Positions 20,770 to 32,974 of a DNA stretch of 64,000 bases are shown in pieces. The translations under genes and the position numbers were made by a program. The DNA is from Petunia secreta (taxonomy: Eukaryota > Streptophyta > Magnoliopsida > Solanales > Solanaceae): the NCBI GenBank assembly GCA_029990175.1, contig JARKIP010000065.1:22918501-22982500 (forward strand), in the 5' to 3' direction. Below the pieces are notes generated by a model. The model ran no database searches. It worked only from the letters and a program-made list of their open reading frames with translations, and had not been told where the DNA came from. Numbering within the stretch: the stretch's first letter is position 1; each line of letters begins with the position of its first letter.

Positions 20770-23560
20770 TCAGGATGGAACCTGTATAACAGAAAGAATT
20801 TAAGGAGCAATTGAAGGATTTGTTAGATAAAGGCCTCATCAGACCCAGCATTTCCCCATGGGGAGCCTCGATATTATTTGTAAAAAAAGAAAGATGGCTC
20901 TCTACGCATGTGCATAGGTTACAGACAGCTGAATAAAGTCATTATTAAGAATAAATACTCTTTGCCCAGGATTGATGTCTAGTTTGACAAGCTCCAGGGT
21001 GCCAAGTGCTTCTCGAATATAGATTTGCGATCAGGCTACCATCAGGTTAGAGTTAGAAAATTTGATATACCTAAGACTGCATTCATGACTAGGAATGGCC
21101 ATTATGAGTTTTTAGTGATGTTGTTTGGACTCACTAATGCCTTTGCAGTATTTATGGATCTAATGGACAGCGTATTCAGGCCTTATCTAGATTTATTTGT
21201 GATTATATTTATTAATGATATTCTCATCTATTCAAAGTCTGGATCAGAGCATGCAGAGCACCTACGCACAATATTGGATACATTTTGGGACCAATAATTA
21301 TATGCTAAGTTCTCAAGTGTGAATTCTGGATAGATTCAATGGCATTTTTTGGCCATATAGTTTCAGCAGAAGGAATTAAAGTAGATGACCAGAAGATCGA
21401 GGCTGTGAAGAATTTGCCCAGACCTACGATGCTAACTGAAGTACGTAGTTTCTGGGTTTGGAAGGTTATTACAGGAGGTTCATAGAAGGTTTTTCCTTCA
21501 TTGCAGCTCCACCAAATTGACACAGAAAATAGCTAAATTTCAGTGGTCTGATTCTTGCGAGCACAGTTCCAAGAACTAAAGAACAGGTTGGTAAGAGCTC
21601 CAGTACTTACACATCTAGAGGGATCTGAGGGCTATGTCATTTACTGTGACGCTTCTCGAATTGGTCTTGGTTGTGTTTTGGTGCAGCACGGTAGAGTTAT
21701 TGCCTATGCTTCTAGGCAGCTGAAAAGGCACGAGCATAACTACCATACTCATAATTTAGAGCTTGCAGCAGTCATTCATGCATTGAATATTTGGAGACAT
21801 TATTTGTACGGTATTCATGTTGATATTTATACGAACAACAAGTGCGTCCAATATATATATTTAAGAAGAAGGAGCTAAACCTACAACAGAGGCGGTCGCT
21901 AGAGTTGTTGAAGGACTATGACATGGACATTCTTTATCATCCGGGTAAAGCGAACGTTGTTGCTGATTCCCTTAGTCGCAAGCCTATGGGTAGTCTATCT
22001 TATTTACAACCAGAGAAAATAAAGTTAGCTCATACACTCCACCAGTTGGCCAGCATGGATGTCAGATTAATAGATTCAGATGACGCAAGAGTTACAGTTC
22101 AGAACGCAACCACTACTTGCCTAGTGACATAAGTAAAGCAGCGCCAGTATGAGGATCCAGTTCTAGTTGAATACAGACAAATAGCCAGAAGAAAATTGGA
22201 GTCGCCATACAAGGTTACTAGTGGCGGGGTTCTCATGTATAAAGATAAACTTTGTGTTCCTGATGTTGCAGATTTACGTGGACACATTATGACTGAGGCA
22301 CACTATTCCAGATACACTATTCACCCAGATATGACTAAGATGTATCATGACCTTAAGCAGTTTTACTGTTGGGACGGAATGAAGCGTGGCATAACAATAT
22401 TTGTGGCTCAGTGTCCTAACGGCCAGCAGGTTAAAGTCGAGCATCAAAAACCTAGTGGCTTGTTATAGGAAATAGAGATTTCATTATGGAAATGGGAAAC
22501 AGTAAATATGGACTTCATTACAGGCTTGCCCCGCACGCGGAGCAGCTGTGACTCTATTTGGGTTATAGTTGACAGGCTTACTAAATCAGCTCATTTCTTG
22601 CCTGTTAGAACTACTTATACAGCAGGGGATTATGCCAGACTTTATATCAGAGAGATAGTGCGCCTACATGGTATTCCAGTATTTTTTATTTCAGACGGGG
22701 GCGCACAAGTTTACAGCTAATTTCTATAGATCGTTCCAGACAGGTTTAGGGACACAGGTGTATCTGTGTACAGTATTTCATCCATAGACAGACAGACAAG
22801 CTGAGCGGACCATTCAGACATTAGAAAATATGCTCAGAGCTTACGTGTTAGATTTTAGAGGCAGCTGGAGTGATCACCTACTGTTGATAGGGTTTGCATA
22901 TAATAATAGCTATCATTCTAGCATACAGATGGTGCCATATGAAGCTTTGTATGGGCACAAATGCAGGTTTTCTATATGATGGTTCAAGGTTGGCGAGTCT
23001 CAATTGATAGGTCCAGACTTAATCCAACAAGTAATTGATAAAGTCAAGTTGATCAGGGAAATATTATTAGCAGTGCAGAGCAGACAGAAGTCCTATGCAG
23101 ATAATCGACATTGAGATTTAGAATTTCATATTGGCGATTAGGTATTCCTGAAAGTATCACCTATGAAAGGCGTTATGAGATTTGGAAAGAAGGGAAAGCT
23201 TAGCCCTAGATTTATTAGTCCATATCAGATTATCAGGCGAGTTGGGCGTGTAGCCTACGAGTTAGACCTTCAAGCAGACCTTCAGGAGGTACATCCAGTA
23301 TTCCATGCTCAGAAAATATGTCAGAGATCCTTCTAGAGTTGTACCAGTAGAGGATGTATAGATCACAGAGCAGTTGACTAATAAGGAGGTGCCAGTTGCA
23401 ATTTAAAGAGGCAGATTCGTCGACTAAGGACGAAAGACATTCCTTTAGTAAAGATGCTATATTAAAGCAATAATATAGAAGAAATAACGTGGGAAGATGA
23501 AAATGACATGAGGGCCAAATATACACATCTCTTCATTACTTCGAGTATGTAACAGATCGT
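20770..23560 (+). pseudogene. pol pseudogene of element D (RT, RNase H, IN, chromodomain-like tail)
   Basis: The sequence passes from the zinc knuckle to RT (EFKEQLKDLLDKGLIRP, about 20800) with no protease visible between them, indicating an internal deletion. The RT active site F-I-D-D is changed to F-I-N-D (21208-21219). RNase H is at about 21555-21870 and the integrase core at about 22190-22900, with shifts and stops. The chromodomain-like C-terminus is at about 23380-23540 (LTNKEVPVAI, EEITWEDENDMRAKY). In intact relatives the chromodomain helps target insertion to heterochromatin. This copy cannot encode active Pol. Confidence 0.87.
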
Positions 23561-23594
23561 TGCTTAATGCTTCTACATACTTCATTTAACATTC

Positions 23595-23623
23595 GAGGAC
23601 GAATGTTCCTAACGGGGGAATAT
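23595..23623 (+). other. Element D PPT region
   Basis: GAGGACGAATGTTCC followed by AACGGGGGAATAT directly before the 3' LTR; AACGGGGGAA is the likely polypurine tract. Confidence 0.75.
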
Positions 23624-26168
23624 TGTTACACCCCGTACGTCTAAATTGACGTATATCATTATAATATCATGTTAAGAATGATTTAAGTGAGTTTAAAGTA
23701 ATAATATGACCATATATGATGTTTATATGTTGAATATAAAGTTTGGGAAAAATCAGATTTAAGCTGCGGAAAAACCGACAAAGGAATTGCCTTGTAACAA
23801 AGCTTTTTCAGCAATTAATTTAATGTGTTATATGAAGTCTTTTGGGGACATATCATATACCAAATTGAAGGTCTTGGAGTGTAGTTTCCAACACTTTTAA
23901 CGGTTTTCTCATATAACTTATAGATAAAAAGATATGAGCGTCAGAAGTCAGACCAGAAAAAGGGACATAAACGCAAAAGAGGGCTGGAACTGAAATATTT
24001 CGAGTATAAAAGGAAAAATATGTATTATCTTCGTCATTTCCAGAACATACACCATATAAACAGTTCTCTCTTGAGTTTGAAGCTGATTTTTAGGATTTTG
24101 AAGAAACAACATCAATCTTAACTCGAAATTGAAGATGGATTGCGTCAAAACGCTCTACGCGATTAGGGTAACATTATGCTACCTTCAATTTCTTCTATAG
24201 TTTGAGTTTTAGAATTACTTCATGGCTAAGTAAAGTACCTAATTGTTGTATTATAGCTTGTTTAAGCTTTAGAAGGTGTTGAATTCAAGGGAAACATGGT
24301 CTAGAAGCAAGAAACATCAAAGGTATGTAAGGCTAAACCTTTCTTTTGGCAAGGCATGTATCTTTTAGATTTTGAAACTTTTATTAGTTTTAAACTTAGT
24401 TTTTCTTGTGAGAAACTTGTATGGTACCAAGGAAACCTTGTATATACTTAATTTGGTACTAAAATCCAAGGTGAAAGACGTCCAAATCAGAAAGACAAAA
24501 CGTTTCAAAATCTGAAAAATTGTTTTGAACTTTGGACAGTTGTTAGTATATTGATCTTAACTTCTTGTACAAAATTGATATTTAGATTCTTTAAGAATCC
24601 CCAGAACCCTAAGACATATATCTACAACTTTCATGAAGACTATGAGGTCTATAACGTTTATCTGCACCCTCAAAACTATGATGCAATACAGGACGCTGGT
24701 ATTGTCTAGAAATTCTGTACATCCGTGGAATTGTTACGCCACTCTCATCTTGTTATCCAGTTAATTTGTTTATGTTATCAGTTTATCCGGGTATCCATTC
24801 CCGTGCATAGTATAGTGCTGGTTCTGTTTTTGCGTATCATCCAGTTTCAGTGGAAACTCTGCCGAAATTTTTATAAAAATCAAAGAGTGAGACAAATTCT
24901 AAGTTTCAGGTTGTGTCTACAATTTCATCCAGAGTTTTCTTATCATTCCTTTGAGTCCATATATATTGTTTCCACATGTGTTATGCCTCATACATGCTTA
25001 TGCTTATATTGTGATCATGTTATGTGTGATTTGGAGTCCCCCATAGAGGCTGGACATTGGACACACAGTCCGGTCGCGTGTGATACTACCCGTCTGGGGG
25101 ATACAGCCCCTCTGGTTCAGGCGGGAGTTGAAACACCTAGTGTGACCGGGTGTCATTCACACACTCTGACCAGAGAGACTAGATATTACTGGCTGGGGGG
25201 GATATAGCCCATAACACCCACCAGGTTTGTTATATATGCGTATATAGCCACAGTATGCACTGCATGATTATACATGAGGCTAATTCTGGATTTCAGTTAC
25301 CTGATTTGGGGGGATACAGCCCATAACACCAGACAGGTACTAGTTCAGATGTTCAGTTACCTGATTTGGGGGGATATAGCCCATAACACCAGACAGGTAC
25401 CAGTTCAGATAACAGTTCAGTTTTAGCTCAGTACCAGTTATCAGTTCTCAGTTATCAGCCACCAGTTCTTAGCGTCAGTATCAGTTGACAGTTATCAGTT
25501 CCAGTTTCTAGTAACCAGCTATCAGTCATATTACAGTTATTTATCAGTATAGTTCAGCTCAGTCTTCAGTTCCAGATTCAACTAGACATCAGTTTATATT
25601 CAGATCATGTTTAGTACGTTCTTCAGATTTCCAGCTATATTGCTATGCTCCAGCTCATATTTACATATTTATATTCCAGCCTTACAGTTTCATTCAGCTA
25701 TGATATATTATATGCTCATGCCTTACATACTTGGTACATATCGTACTCACGCCCTTTTCTGGGGCGCTGCATTTCATGCCGCGCAGGTGCAGATAGATCA
25801 ATGCTTGGACCACGTTAGTAGGCCATCTATCAGCTACTGGAGTCACTCCACTTACTCCCGGAGTTACTTATCTTTTGGTATGTGTACAATCAGCCAGCTT
25901 GGGTATGGCGGGGCCTTATCTCGTCCTTTGTATATTCAGTTCATCACTCTTAGAGGCCTGTAGATATGTCCCTGTGTGGTGCAGTCAGTATGCTATGTAT
26001 GTCAGCTTATGTCAGCCTTGTCAGCTTTTTGCATTGCATACTCCTTATCAGCTAGGTTTATGCTTATTCTGTTTATCAGTTATAATGGTTAGCATATTAT
26101 CAGTAGGATTAGTGATGATCGACACTTAGTGTTGGTCATCCGTCGCAGCCCTAAGTTGGGTCGTGACA
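23624..26168 (+). repeat. Element D 3' LTR
   Basis: 2545 bp, equal in length to the 5' LTR. TATA box at 24005-24012. Differences from the 5' LTR are single substitutions only; I saw no indel. Confidence 0.94.
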
Positions 26169-26173
26169 ATAGG

Positions 26174-26555
26174 ACATTTAATTGCTACATCTTGTATGAC
26201 TTTGATCTCTTTGCTTGTTTTGAAGATGAGTGCTTGTTCTTGTCGAGCCAAGACTATGTTGTCTCCTTTGGGGACATATGCTTTTTAATTGGTATTGATA
26301 CTTGGCTCTATCACAAGAGTGTGTTTTCCCCACTACTTGCACTTATTCTTGCTAAGCTAACCTACTTGCGAAGTAGGAAATTTTGGTTGTGCTTTGTTTT
26401 GATTGTAGGTTTTGATGGTTCGATTTCGAGGACGAAATCCTTTCAAGAAGGGGAGGATGATGCAGCCCAAATTGGCCTAAACAACAACCATCAAGAACCA
26501 AGCTTGAAGAGCACAAAGGTTGCAAGTCAAGGCCTTCGGATGAGGGTTCGAGAGT
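26174..26555 (+). pseudogene. Long ORF of element C, distal part, reading through into the 3' LTR
   Basis: Continues the C ORF after D in the same frame: FLIGIDTWLYHKSVF matches the tail of the A ORF. Unlike A, which stops at 1915, this frame stays open across the PPT (SRTKSFQEGEDDAA at 26423-26465) and about 95 bp into the LTR. The same peptide ends the internal part of the gag-pol of E, so the non-autonomous ORF kept the 3' end of an ancestral pol. Confidence 0.75.
26443..26457 (+). other. Element C polypurine tract
   Basis: TCAAGAAGGGGAGGA directly before the 3' LTR, preceded by the conserved ATTTCGAGGACGAAATCC. Confidence 0.88.
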
Positions 26556-27256
26556 GATTTGAAGCCATGGACTTGAGCACGCTTGAGAGAGGACCGACTA
26601 CGGACCAAGGAGGAACACTTAGAGTCCATTTTGAGCCGTATCCATACCTCCCAGGAAGAGGCGGAGCGCCTCCCCAAAGAGGCGGACCGCCCAGCAAAAG
26701 TCCAGAGATCTACACAGCAAGATGCGGAGCGCCTCAAGACACTAGGCGGACCGCCCCTCACTGAAGGGTCCTGAGGCGGAGCGCCTCCCCCTCTGAGGCG
26801 GAGCGCCTCCCCCTGTTAGCCTTGACGGGATTTTGTGTAATTTTCCTGTTTTGCCCTTAAGTGGCCTGTTATGTCTTAGCCCACTTTGGGGGCATTTAAG
26901 TCATTACGCAAGGGGTTAGGAAAAACTATAAATACACCCCCTTAGCCATTTCATTAGTTAGTCTTGACATTGAATAGAAAGAAGAGAGAACATTGAAGAG
27001 GCCGAGCCCTTCGAGGTTTGAAGCCCGAGGCTTCGATTATCTATGTACTTGGAACCTATGGGGATCGACACCTAGTTGGATCCATTGTAAGGTTCAAGTT
27101 TCCCTTTCTCCCTCTTGAATTCAATCCACGTAATTGAATTGAATTCGTTTCTTTCTTCTAAATTCTTGCCTTCCCAATCTTGATTTCTTGTTATCCTTTA
27201 CTTGCTTCCGCTCGTTTATTGTCTAGTTAGCTTCCGCGTATTTTTCCATTGCATCA
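26458..27256 (+). repeat. Element C 3' LTR
   Basis: 799 bp. U3 (26458-26972) is nearly identical to the 5' LTR, with TATAAATA at 26927-26934 and the hairpin array at 26658-26808. R-U5 (26973-27256) is of a different subfamily, ending TTTTTCCATTGCATCA, closest to LTR L at 52386. Confidence 0.9.
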
Positions 27257-27261
27257 TGGGG

Positions 27262-28346
27262 GCTTGATGGGTCACTTTGGGGGTGGACAAGACTATGGCC
27301 ATACTTAAAGAGCAATTCCATTGGCCAAAGATGAGGCCTCTTCTGGAACGCTTTTGCAATGCTTGTTTATATTGCAAGAAAGCCAAGTCTGGATCCAACA
27401 CCCATGGCTTGTACATTTTTTTGCCCGTACCTACTAGTCTGTGGGTTGATATCTCTATGGATTTTGTTATGGCTTTACCCCGGACTAGAGGAGGACACGA
27501 TAGAATTTATGTTGTCGTTGATAGATTCTCCAAAATGGCTTACTTCATTCCATGCAGAAAGAGTAATGTTGCACAACATGTTGCTTCTTTGTTCATTGAA
27601 AATATGTTAAAGTTGCATGGTGTTCCTTGTACTATTGTGAGTGATAGGGATACTAAGTTCCTAAGCCATTTTTGGAAATATTTGTGGCGTGCCCTCGGCA
27701 CCAAATTGTTGTTCTCCACATCTCACCACCCTCAAATCGATGGGAAAACCGATGTGGTGAACCGAACCTTGGGAGCTCTACTCCGAGCTATGACTTAAGG
27801 TAAGGCGGGGACATAGATTGATAAGTTACCACTCATGGAGTTTGCATATAACCGAACTTTGCATAGAATGATTGGCATGACTCCATGTGAGTGTGTTTAT
27901 GGTTTTAACCCTTTGATTCCACTTGATCTTACCCCTTTGCCAAGGGAAGCGGTTGTTAATTTGAAGGTAGAAACCGGGCCAAGGCGTTTCTTGAACTTCA
28001 TGTCAAGGTGAAGAAGAACTTGGAGAAGGCTTATGAGAAGATAGCAACCAAGAAAAACAAAGGAAGAAAGAAGGTGGATTTAAAGAAGGGAGATTGGGTG
28101 TGGGTGCACTTCCGCATGGAGAGATTTCCAAACCATAGGAAAGGGAAGTTGGCACCAAGAGGAGATTGACCGTTCCAAGTGTTGTCCAAGATCAACAACA
28201 ATGCATATGTGATAGACTTGCTCGGTGAGTAATAATGTTTCTACTACTTTCAATGTTTCTGACTTGACTCCTTTTGATGTAGCTGATAATACTTTGGAGG
28301 ATGATGCCTTAATTTCGAGGATGAAATCTTCTCAAGAAGGGGAGGA
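27262..28346 (+). pseudogene. Element B integrase pseudogene, 3' part
   Basis: Resumes after insertion C. GLMGHFG is followed by a frameshift, then an open frame at 27277-27798 carries the zinc-binding Cys pair (CNACLYC), WVDISMDF and SDRDTKF. The catalytic Glu of T-E-V-V-N-R is changed to Asp (T-D-V-V-N-R). After a stop at 27796-27798 the C-terminal domain (KKGDWVWVHF, about 28084) and SRMKSSQEGEDDA at the PPT are still readable, and the frame enters the LTR. PPT at 28334-28346. Confidence 0.87.
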
Positions 28347-29172
28347 TGATGCAATGCAAACCAATCCAAGATCCTTTACTAGAAGTCAAGCCAAAGCAAT
28401 CAATGATGCTCACATTCACTTGGTATGGCAAGGCATGGACGTGGAAGATGGGAGCTCCGGAACCACCTTGAAGATCATGCATTGGAGCACCATGAAAGGA
28501 GGACCATCTAGACCACAAGGAGGGGCTCAAGAGACACAAATTGAGGTGCCTCGAGAAGCTTCAGGAAGGGGCGGACCGCCAAAATGAAGGGGCGGACCGC
28601 CTGAATTTTGATGAGTTCTCAAGATCTCCAAGGGGCGGACCGCCCCTCTGCATGGGCGGACTGCCCACTGTGCTGTGCAACTCCACAAACCATGCAGAGG
28701 AAAACCGCTTCCCTAAGTGGCGGGGCGCCTACTCACTGTTAAGCTCATCCAAAATTCGTACTATTTTGATGTGTAATTCCAACTATGGCCCTAAGTGGCT
28801 TCTATTGTTTAAACCCACTTATGGGTATTTTAGACCTTGCATTTCATGTATGTAGAAGACTATAAGAGTCTTTAATAGGTCTTGAACTCATTACTTCACT
28901 TTGAATAGACAAACACAAGGGAAATCCTCTCTATTGAAACTTATGAAATTTGACTTGATTTCAATTGGACGATTCCAAGTTAAACTTCAAACCTTTTCAA
29001 TCATTCTATTTGCAAGGACCTCATGATTCTTGAGGATAGTTGCATAGCGTAGATGATTCTTGAACATCGTTCGGGGTGTAACGAAACATTGTTCTTCGTT
29101 GCTACTTGAACAATCGTGTGAGTCTCGTCTCGTTTTTATCTCTTTATCGCTTCCGTGGGTTCGATTGCATCA
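28347..29172 (+). repeat. Element B 3' LTR
   Basis: TGATGCAATGC...GATTGCATCA, 826 bp. Extra GGCG-NNN-CGCC copies lie between about 28568 and 28731 (loops GAC, GAC, GAC, a mutated copy and GGG). Clearly more diverged from its partner than the LTRs of A, C (U3), D or E. Confidence 0.9.
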
Positions 29173-29177
29173 AACCC

Positions 29178-30390
29178 CTACGTCATACTCTCACAGCTGC
29201 TCTCCAAAATCAGTATTGCACGCAAAATTGTGAAACCACAAAACCTCAAATACATACAAAGCATTATCCCAAAACCCAATTCGAGAAGCTTAATCCTACA
29301 TACAATGTTTTGCTACACCCGCAAGCTACCTATTCCATACTCGCACCAGTGATCTACCTAATCCTTCCTTGCCGATTGGGGGTTAGTTTTGTATTCCTTC
29401 CTATTCATGCCTATCTGATGTGCATTTATCGTGCTTTACTCCCTCATGTTCCCCAGCTCATTCAAGAAAATGTTGAAGGCAAGATGACTCATCTATCGAG
29501 TTGTAGTGGAAACTACGCCCATATAAACTCCTCTTTATGGGTGTGTCGTGCACCACATCTTCATAACTAGGATAATTAATAGCCTCTTTCCCCACACCCG
29601 ATCTATCGATGTTACCTCGTGTTTTGACAATACCTTTGTTGCACCTGCAAACTACCTATTCTGTCGAATTCCGACACAACCAGAGTTGATCATCTCATAC
29701 TCCCACAAGTAATCTACCTAATCTTTCATTACAAATTAGGATGTCATTTTGCATTTACTTCCAATTAATACCTACTTTATCTGTTCAAGCCTATCCGCAT
29801 CAATCATGTGTGTTTTCATGCTTAATCGTGACGATCTGTTTGAATCATGCACATTTATAAAACTCGCTCCTCAAATGTTTCCTAGCCTAGTCAAGGCAAT
29901 ATTGAAGGCGACGTTACTCATTTATCGAGATGAAGTGAAAACTATGTACGTATAAACTCCTCTTTATGAGTGTGTAGCGCATCACATTTTCATAACTAGG
30001 ATGATTATAAGTCTATTTTCCCACGCCCAATCTATTGATGTTATATACTCTCATATAGTGTCTTTGCTTCGTTCTTCATTTATCTCGCCAAAAGACAAAG
30101 CATACATGAATCTAAACTTTCCATACTTGGGTAAGTTTAGTCCTTACATCCAAAATCGTCACCATAAACATCTCACACAGGCAACATGCCATTCTAGAAC
30201 TACGCACGGCCTGATTCTCGTGAAACCCGAGATATGTAGGCAACTCAGAGATCGGGGTTCGGTCAAAATACCCCCCAAAACTCTTGTCTTTATTTTTTAC
30301 TTTGTCTGTCCGTCGAAACAAAATTAGCTGCTCCGTCAACTATCTTTGCCCAAAGATTCTTTTCATCATCCCCAGGCCAAGAAGGGCAGT
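29178..30390 (+). other. G1 3' UTR, distal part, with a degenerate duplication
   Basis: Homologous to about 55480-56726 in G2. Two copies of a unit of about 430 bp are visible: the segment around TATAAACTCCTCTTTATG and CTATCGATGTTA at 29504-29610 recurs at 29929-30042. The end (CAAGAAGGGCAGT) is the purine-rich tract before the LTR. No gene is seen. Confidence 0.78.
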
Positions 30391-30725
30391 TGTTGACACC
30401 CAATTTTGTCCTTCCTTTTTGTATAATCGGCTATAATTTAACTTAAGGGTGCAATTTGACTGTTTGTGCATAATTTACATTAAAAGGCGTGCATTAATGT
30501 GTGTTATCCTCTACTTATATATTACTTACTTAAATATGGCTATATTACGTAATTTTGCATTATTTTGGCTATTTTTCAAATATGGTTGTTTGTAAAATTT
30601 TAGTGCATTTATAGCATTTAATAAATAATTGTGGCTTTAATAAATATTTATGGCTATTTATATTTAATTAGCTTAATTTGTATTCTGAATTCCTTTTATG
30701 TGTGCATTTTACTGTTTATTATCCT

Positions 30726-30768
<43 letters not shown>

Positions 30769-30915
30769 GTGTTTAAAGTATGTGTCAAATTGTAAACATT
30801 TGCGCAAATTGCTACATTTATAACGTTTGTTAATTTGTGTGTGACTATTTTTGTTTAATCATTTTAATTTGACCCCAATTATTTTATATGTGCATTTCCC
30901 CACTTTTATACGTAA

Positions 30916-30947
<32 letters not shown>

Positions 30948-32577
30948 TTTATTATTTACTGTGCACTTTTAAGTTAAGTTTTAGTCTAATTAAATATTTC
31001 ACTCCTAAATCCCTTTTTGCAATTCCTATAATTATCTGTCACATTGAATCTGGGCAAGTTTCTTAACCAAATACACTCTCTTGTAGTTAACATTTGGAAA
31101 GAAAATTGTCAAAAGATCATTATTCCACTTTTTGGTCTTGATACATTTCCCCAAATTAAAATTTCTCCAATCACTCCTAATCCCCCAAAATCTTTCCATA
31201 ATCTTCCCTTAATCTTTTCCTAATCTTTTCCTCAAAATTCCCAAAATTATTCCCAACCTCAATAGCTATTTTTCAATTCTTTTCTAATAAATTTGGCTGT
31301 TAAACCATATAAGGGGACCAGCTTTCTCTCCTTACACGACCAGACATACACAGTATATCTCAATACACACACACACTGAAAATATCAGAACTACCCCCTC
31401 TGTTGTCTTCTTCACAAAAACTTCAGCTTCTCCATTACATCCACCACACACGCCTTAAAACACACCAGACAATCAGTGCCCACCCCATCCACACAAACAG
31501 AACAAACCCACTCACTGCGCATACATCTATACCACACAATCACACACGCATATCTTCTCTTCGTCACCATATCAAAATCTGCACAGACATCCACAAAACA
31601 ACGGACATACACACAGCAAGGGAGATGCGAAAGGCCGAAGACAAAAGGGGATCGAGGGAAGTGAGATCTGATGAAAATAGTGACGGCGTAAACTGCTACC
31701 ATCAGCAATCCCCCTATTTCTCCTCTTTACTTTGATTTCTTGTTTGTGCTGGTCTTATTATTGCAGGTTCTTGAGTGAAAGCCAATCGGGGTTGTGGAGT
31801 TGCAGCGATGCCACTGCGTTTCTCGCTGGAAAAGCTAGCCGGTGGTCACTCCTCCCCCTTTCACTCTGTTTCGGTCTCAATTGGCAGGGATCTGGTCTTA
31901 CTGGTTTCAGTGGTTGAATGGTTTCTCTCAGTTTTCTTTTATGGCACCTCTGATTGTCATAATTGGTGCTCCATCACTGCTCCCGTCGTAATCTGATTAA
32001 GCTGTTGGTTTGACCACCAAATGCTTTGTTGTTTGACTGGCTTTTTTTCTTACACTAGACTATTATGCTTCTTATTTTTGGTTCTGCTTTACTGTTTTGG
32101 TTTAATCTATTCTTGTTATATCAGCTGGGTCCCACTGCTTTTAATTTTATGAATTGTTCCTGACTATTGCTGATCATTTTTGTTGAGAATTTTTGCAGTA
32201 CTGTTGACGCTGTTGCACTTGTGTTTTGGCATAGATCTGTGATCAATGATAAGAAATGTTCAATGAAAAAATATATATACATATATTCAGGCTTAAGGAC
32301 TGATTTGAACCTGATATTACACTTACGCCAATGACGTTTGGAGGGCTAAACAGTCTCATTACATTTATACAATCTCGTATCTCCAAAAACAAATAGGCGA
32401 TGACGATATTTAATAAATTCCAAAGTGATAGTAGAGTGGTGGGATTGGAGGTACTTGGCATGGCAAGCCGGCCCGGGCTCCGTGTTTGAAGCCGTATCGA
32501 GACCCCTAACCTCTATTTAGTGCAATACACTAATCTGAGCCTAAACTTTTACAAAATCTATTTTTCCTTTTTATTTA

Positions 32578-32612
<35 letters not shown>

Positions 32613-32893
32613 TTATATCATTGTTATTATTAATATCATAATATTATTCTTACTATTGTTATTATTATTATTATTAATACCAACTCATTTTCTTTATATT
32701 TTTGCAAGGTAAATTTTGACGAAAGACGGTCTATTTTGGAAGAAAAGAACCTTTTATTATTACTATTATTATTACTATTACTAACATTCTCATTATTATT
32801 ATTACTACCATTATTTTCTTATTATTGCTATTATCACTAACATTTTATTTTCATTATTGTCATTACTATTATTTTTATTATCATTATTATTAC

Positions 32894-32974
<81 letters not shown>

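Larger units (their letters stand above)
16781..26168 (+). mobile_element. Element D: Tekay/Del-type chromovirus, recent insertion with dead coding region
   Basis: Two LTRs of exactly 2545 bp (16781-19325 and 23624-26168), TSD ATAGG on both sides (16776-16780 and 26169-26173), PBS TGGTATCAGAGC and PPT. I count about 13 substitutions between the LTRs, near 0.5 percent, making it the youngest element in the window. The 4.3-kb internal region has many stops, lacks a visible protease and carries a mutated RT active site. The LTR terminus TGTTACACC, the RT and the C-terminal chromodomain-like segment point to the Tekay/Del lineage. Confidence 0.93.
12237..27256 (+). mobile_element. Element C: non-autonomous element of the A family, split by D
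   Basis: LTRs at 12237-13065 and 26458-27256, TSD TGGGG at 12232-12236 and 27257-27261, initiator-Met PBS and PPT. Without D it is about 5.6 kb, like A. It disrupts the integrase region of B. It encodes one long ORF homologous to that of A and no RT or integrase. Its two LTRs are nearly identical in U3 but very different in R-U5 (see findings). Confidence 0.92.
6764..29172 (+). mobile_element. Element B: autonomous-type CRM-like gypsy element, decayed, split by C and D
   Basis: LTRs at 6764-7557 and 28347-29172, TSD AACCC at 6759-6763 and 29173-29177, initiator-Met PBS and PPT AAGAAGGGGAGGA. Without the 15-kb insertion C it is about 7.4 kb. The gag-pol is of the same lineage as E but has many stops and frameshifts, and the LTRs differ at many sites and by 32 bp in length. 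It is therefore the oldest of the well-preserved insertions here. The lineage call (chromovirus, CRM-like) rests on the RT wording (EWKTAFK.KFGL, MRLMNHVL) and on the pol frame running past the PPT into the LTR. Confidence 0.9.

Noticed and set aside
31403..31735. ORFs of 98-110 aa in the G1 LTR as genes
   Set aside because: No conserved counterpart in the G2 LTR and overlapping open frames on both strands; likely chance frames in the transcribed leader.
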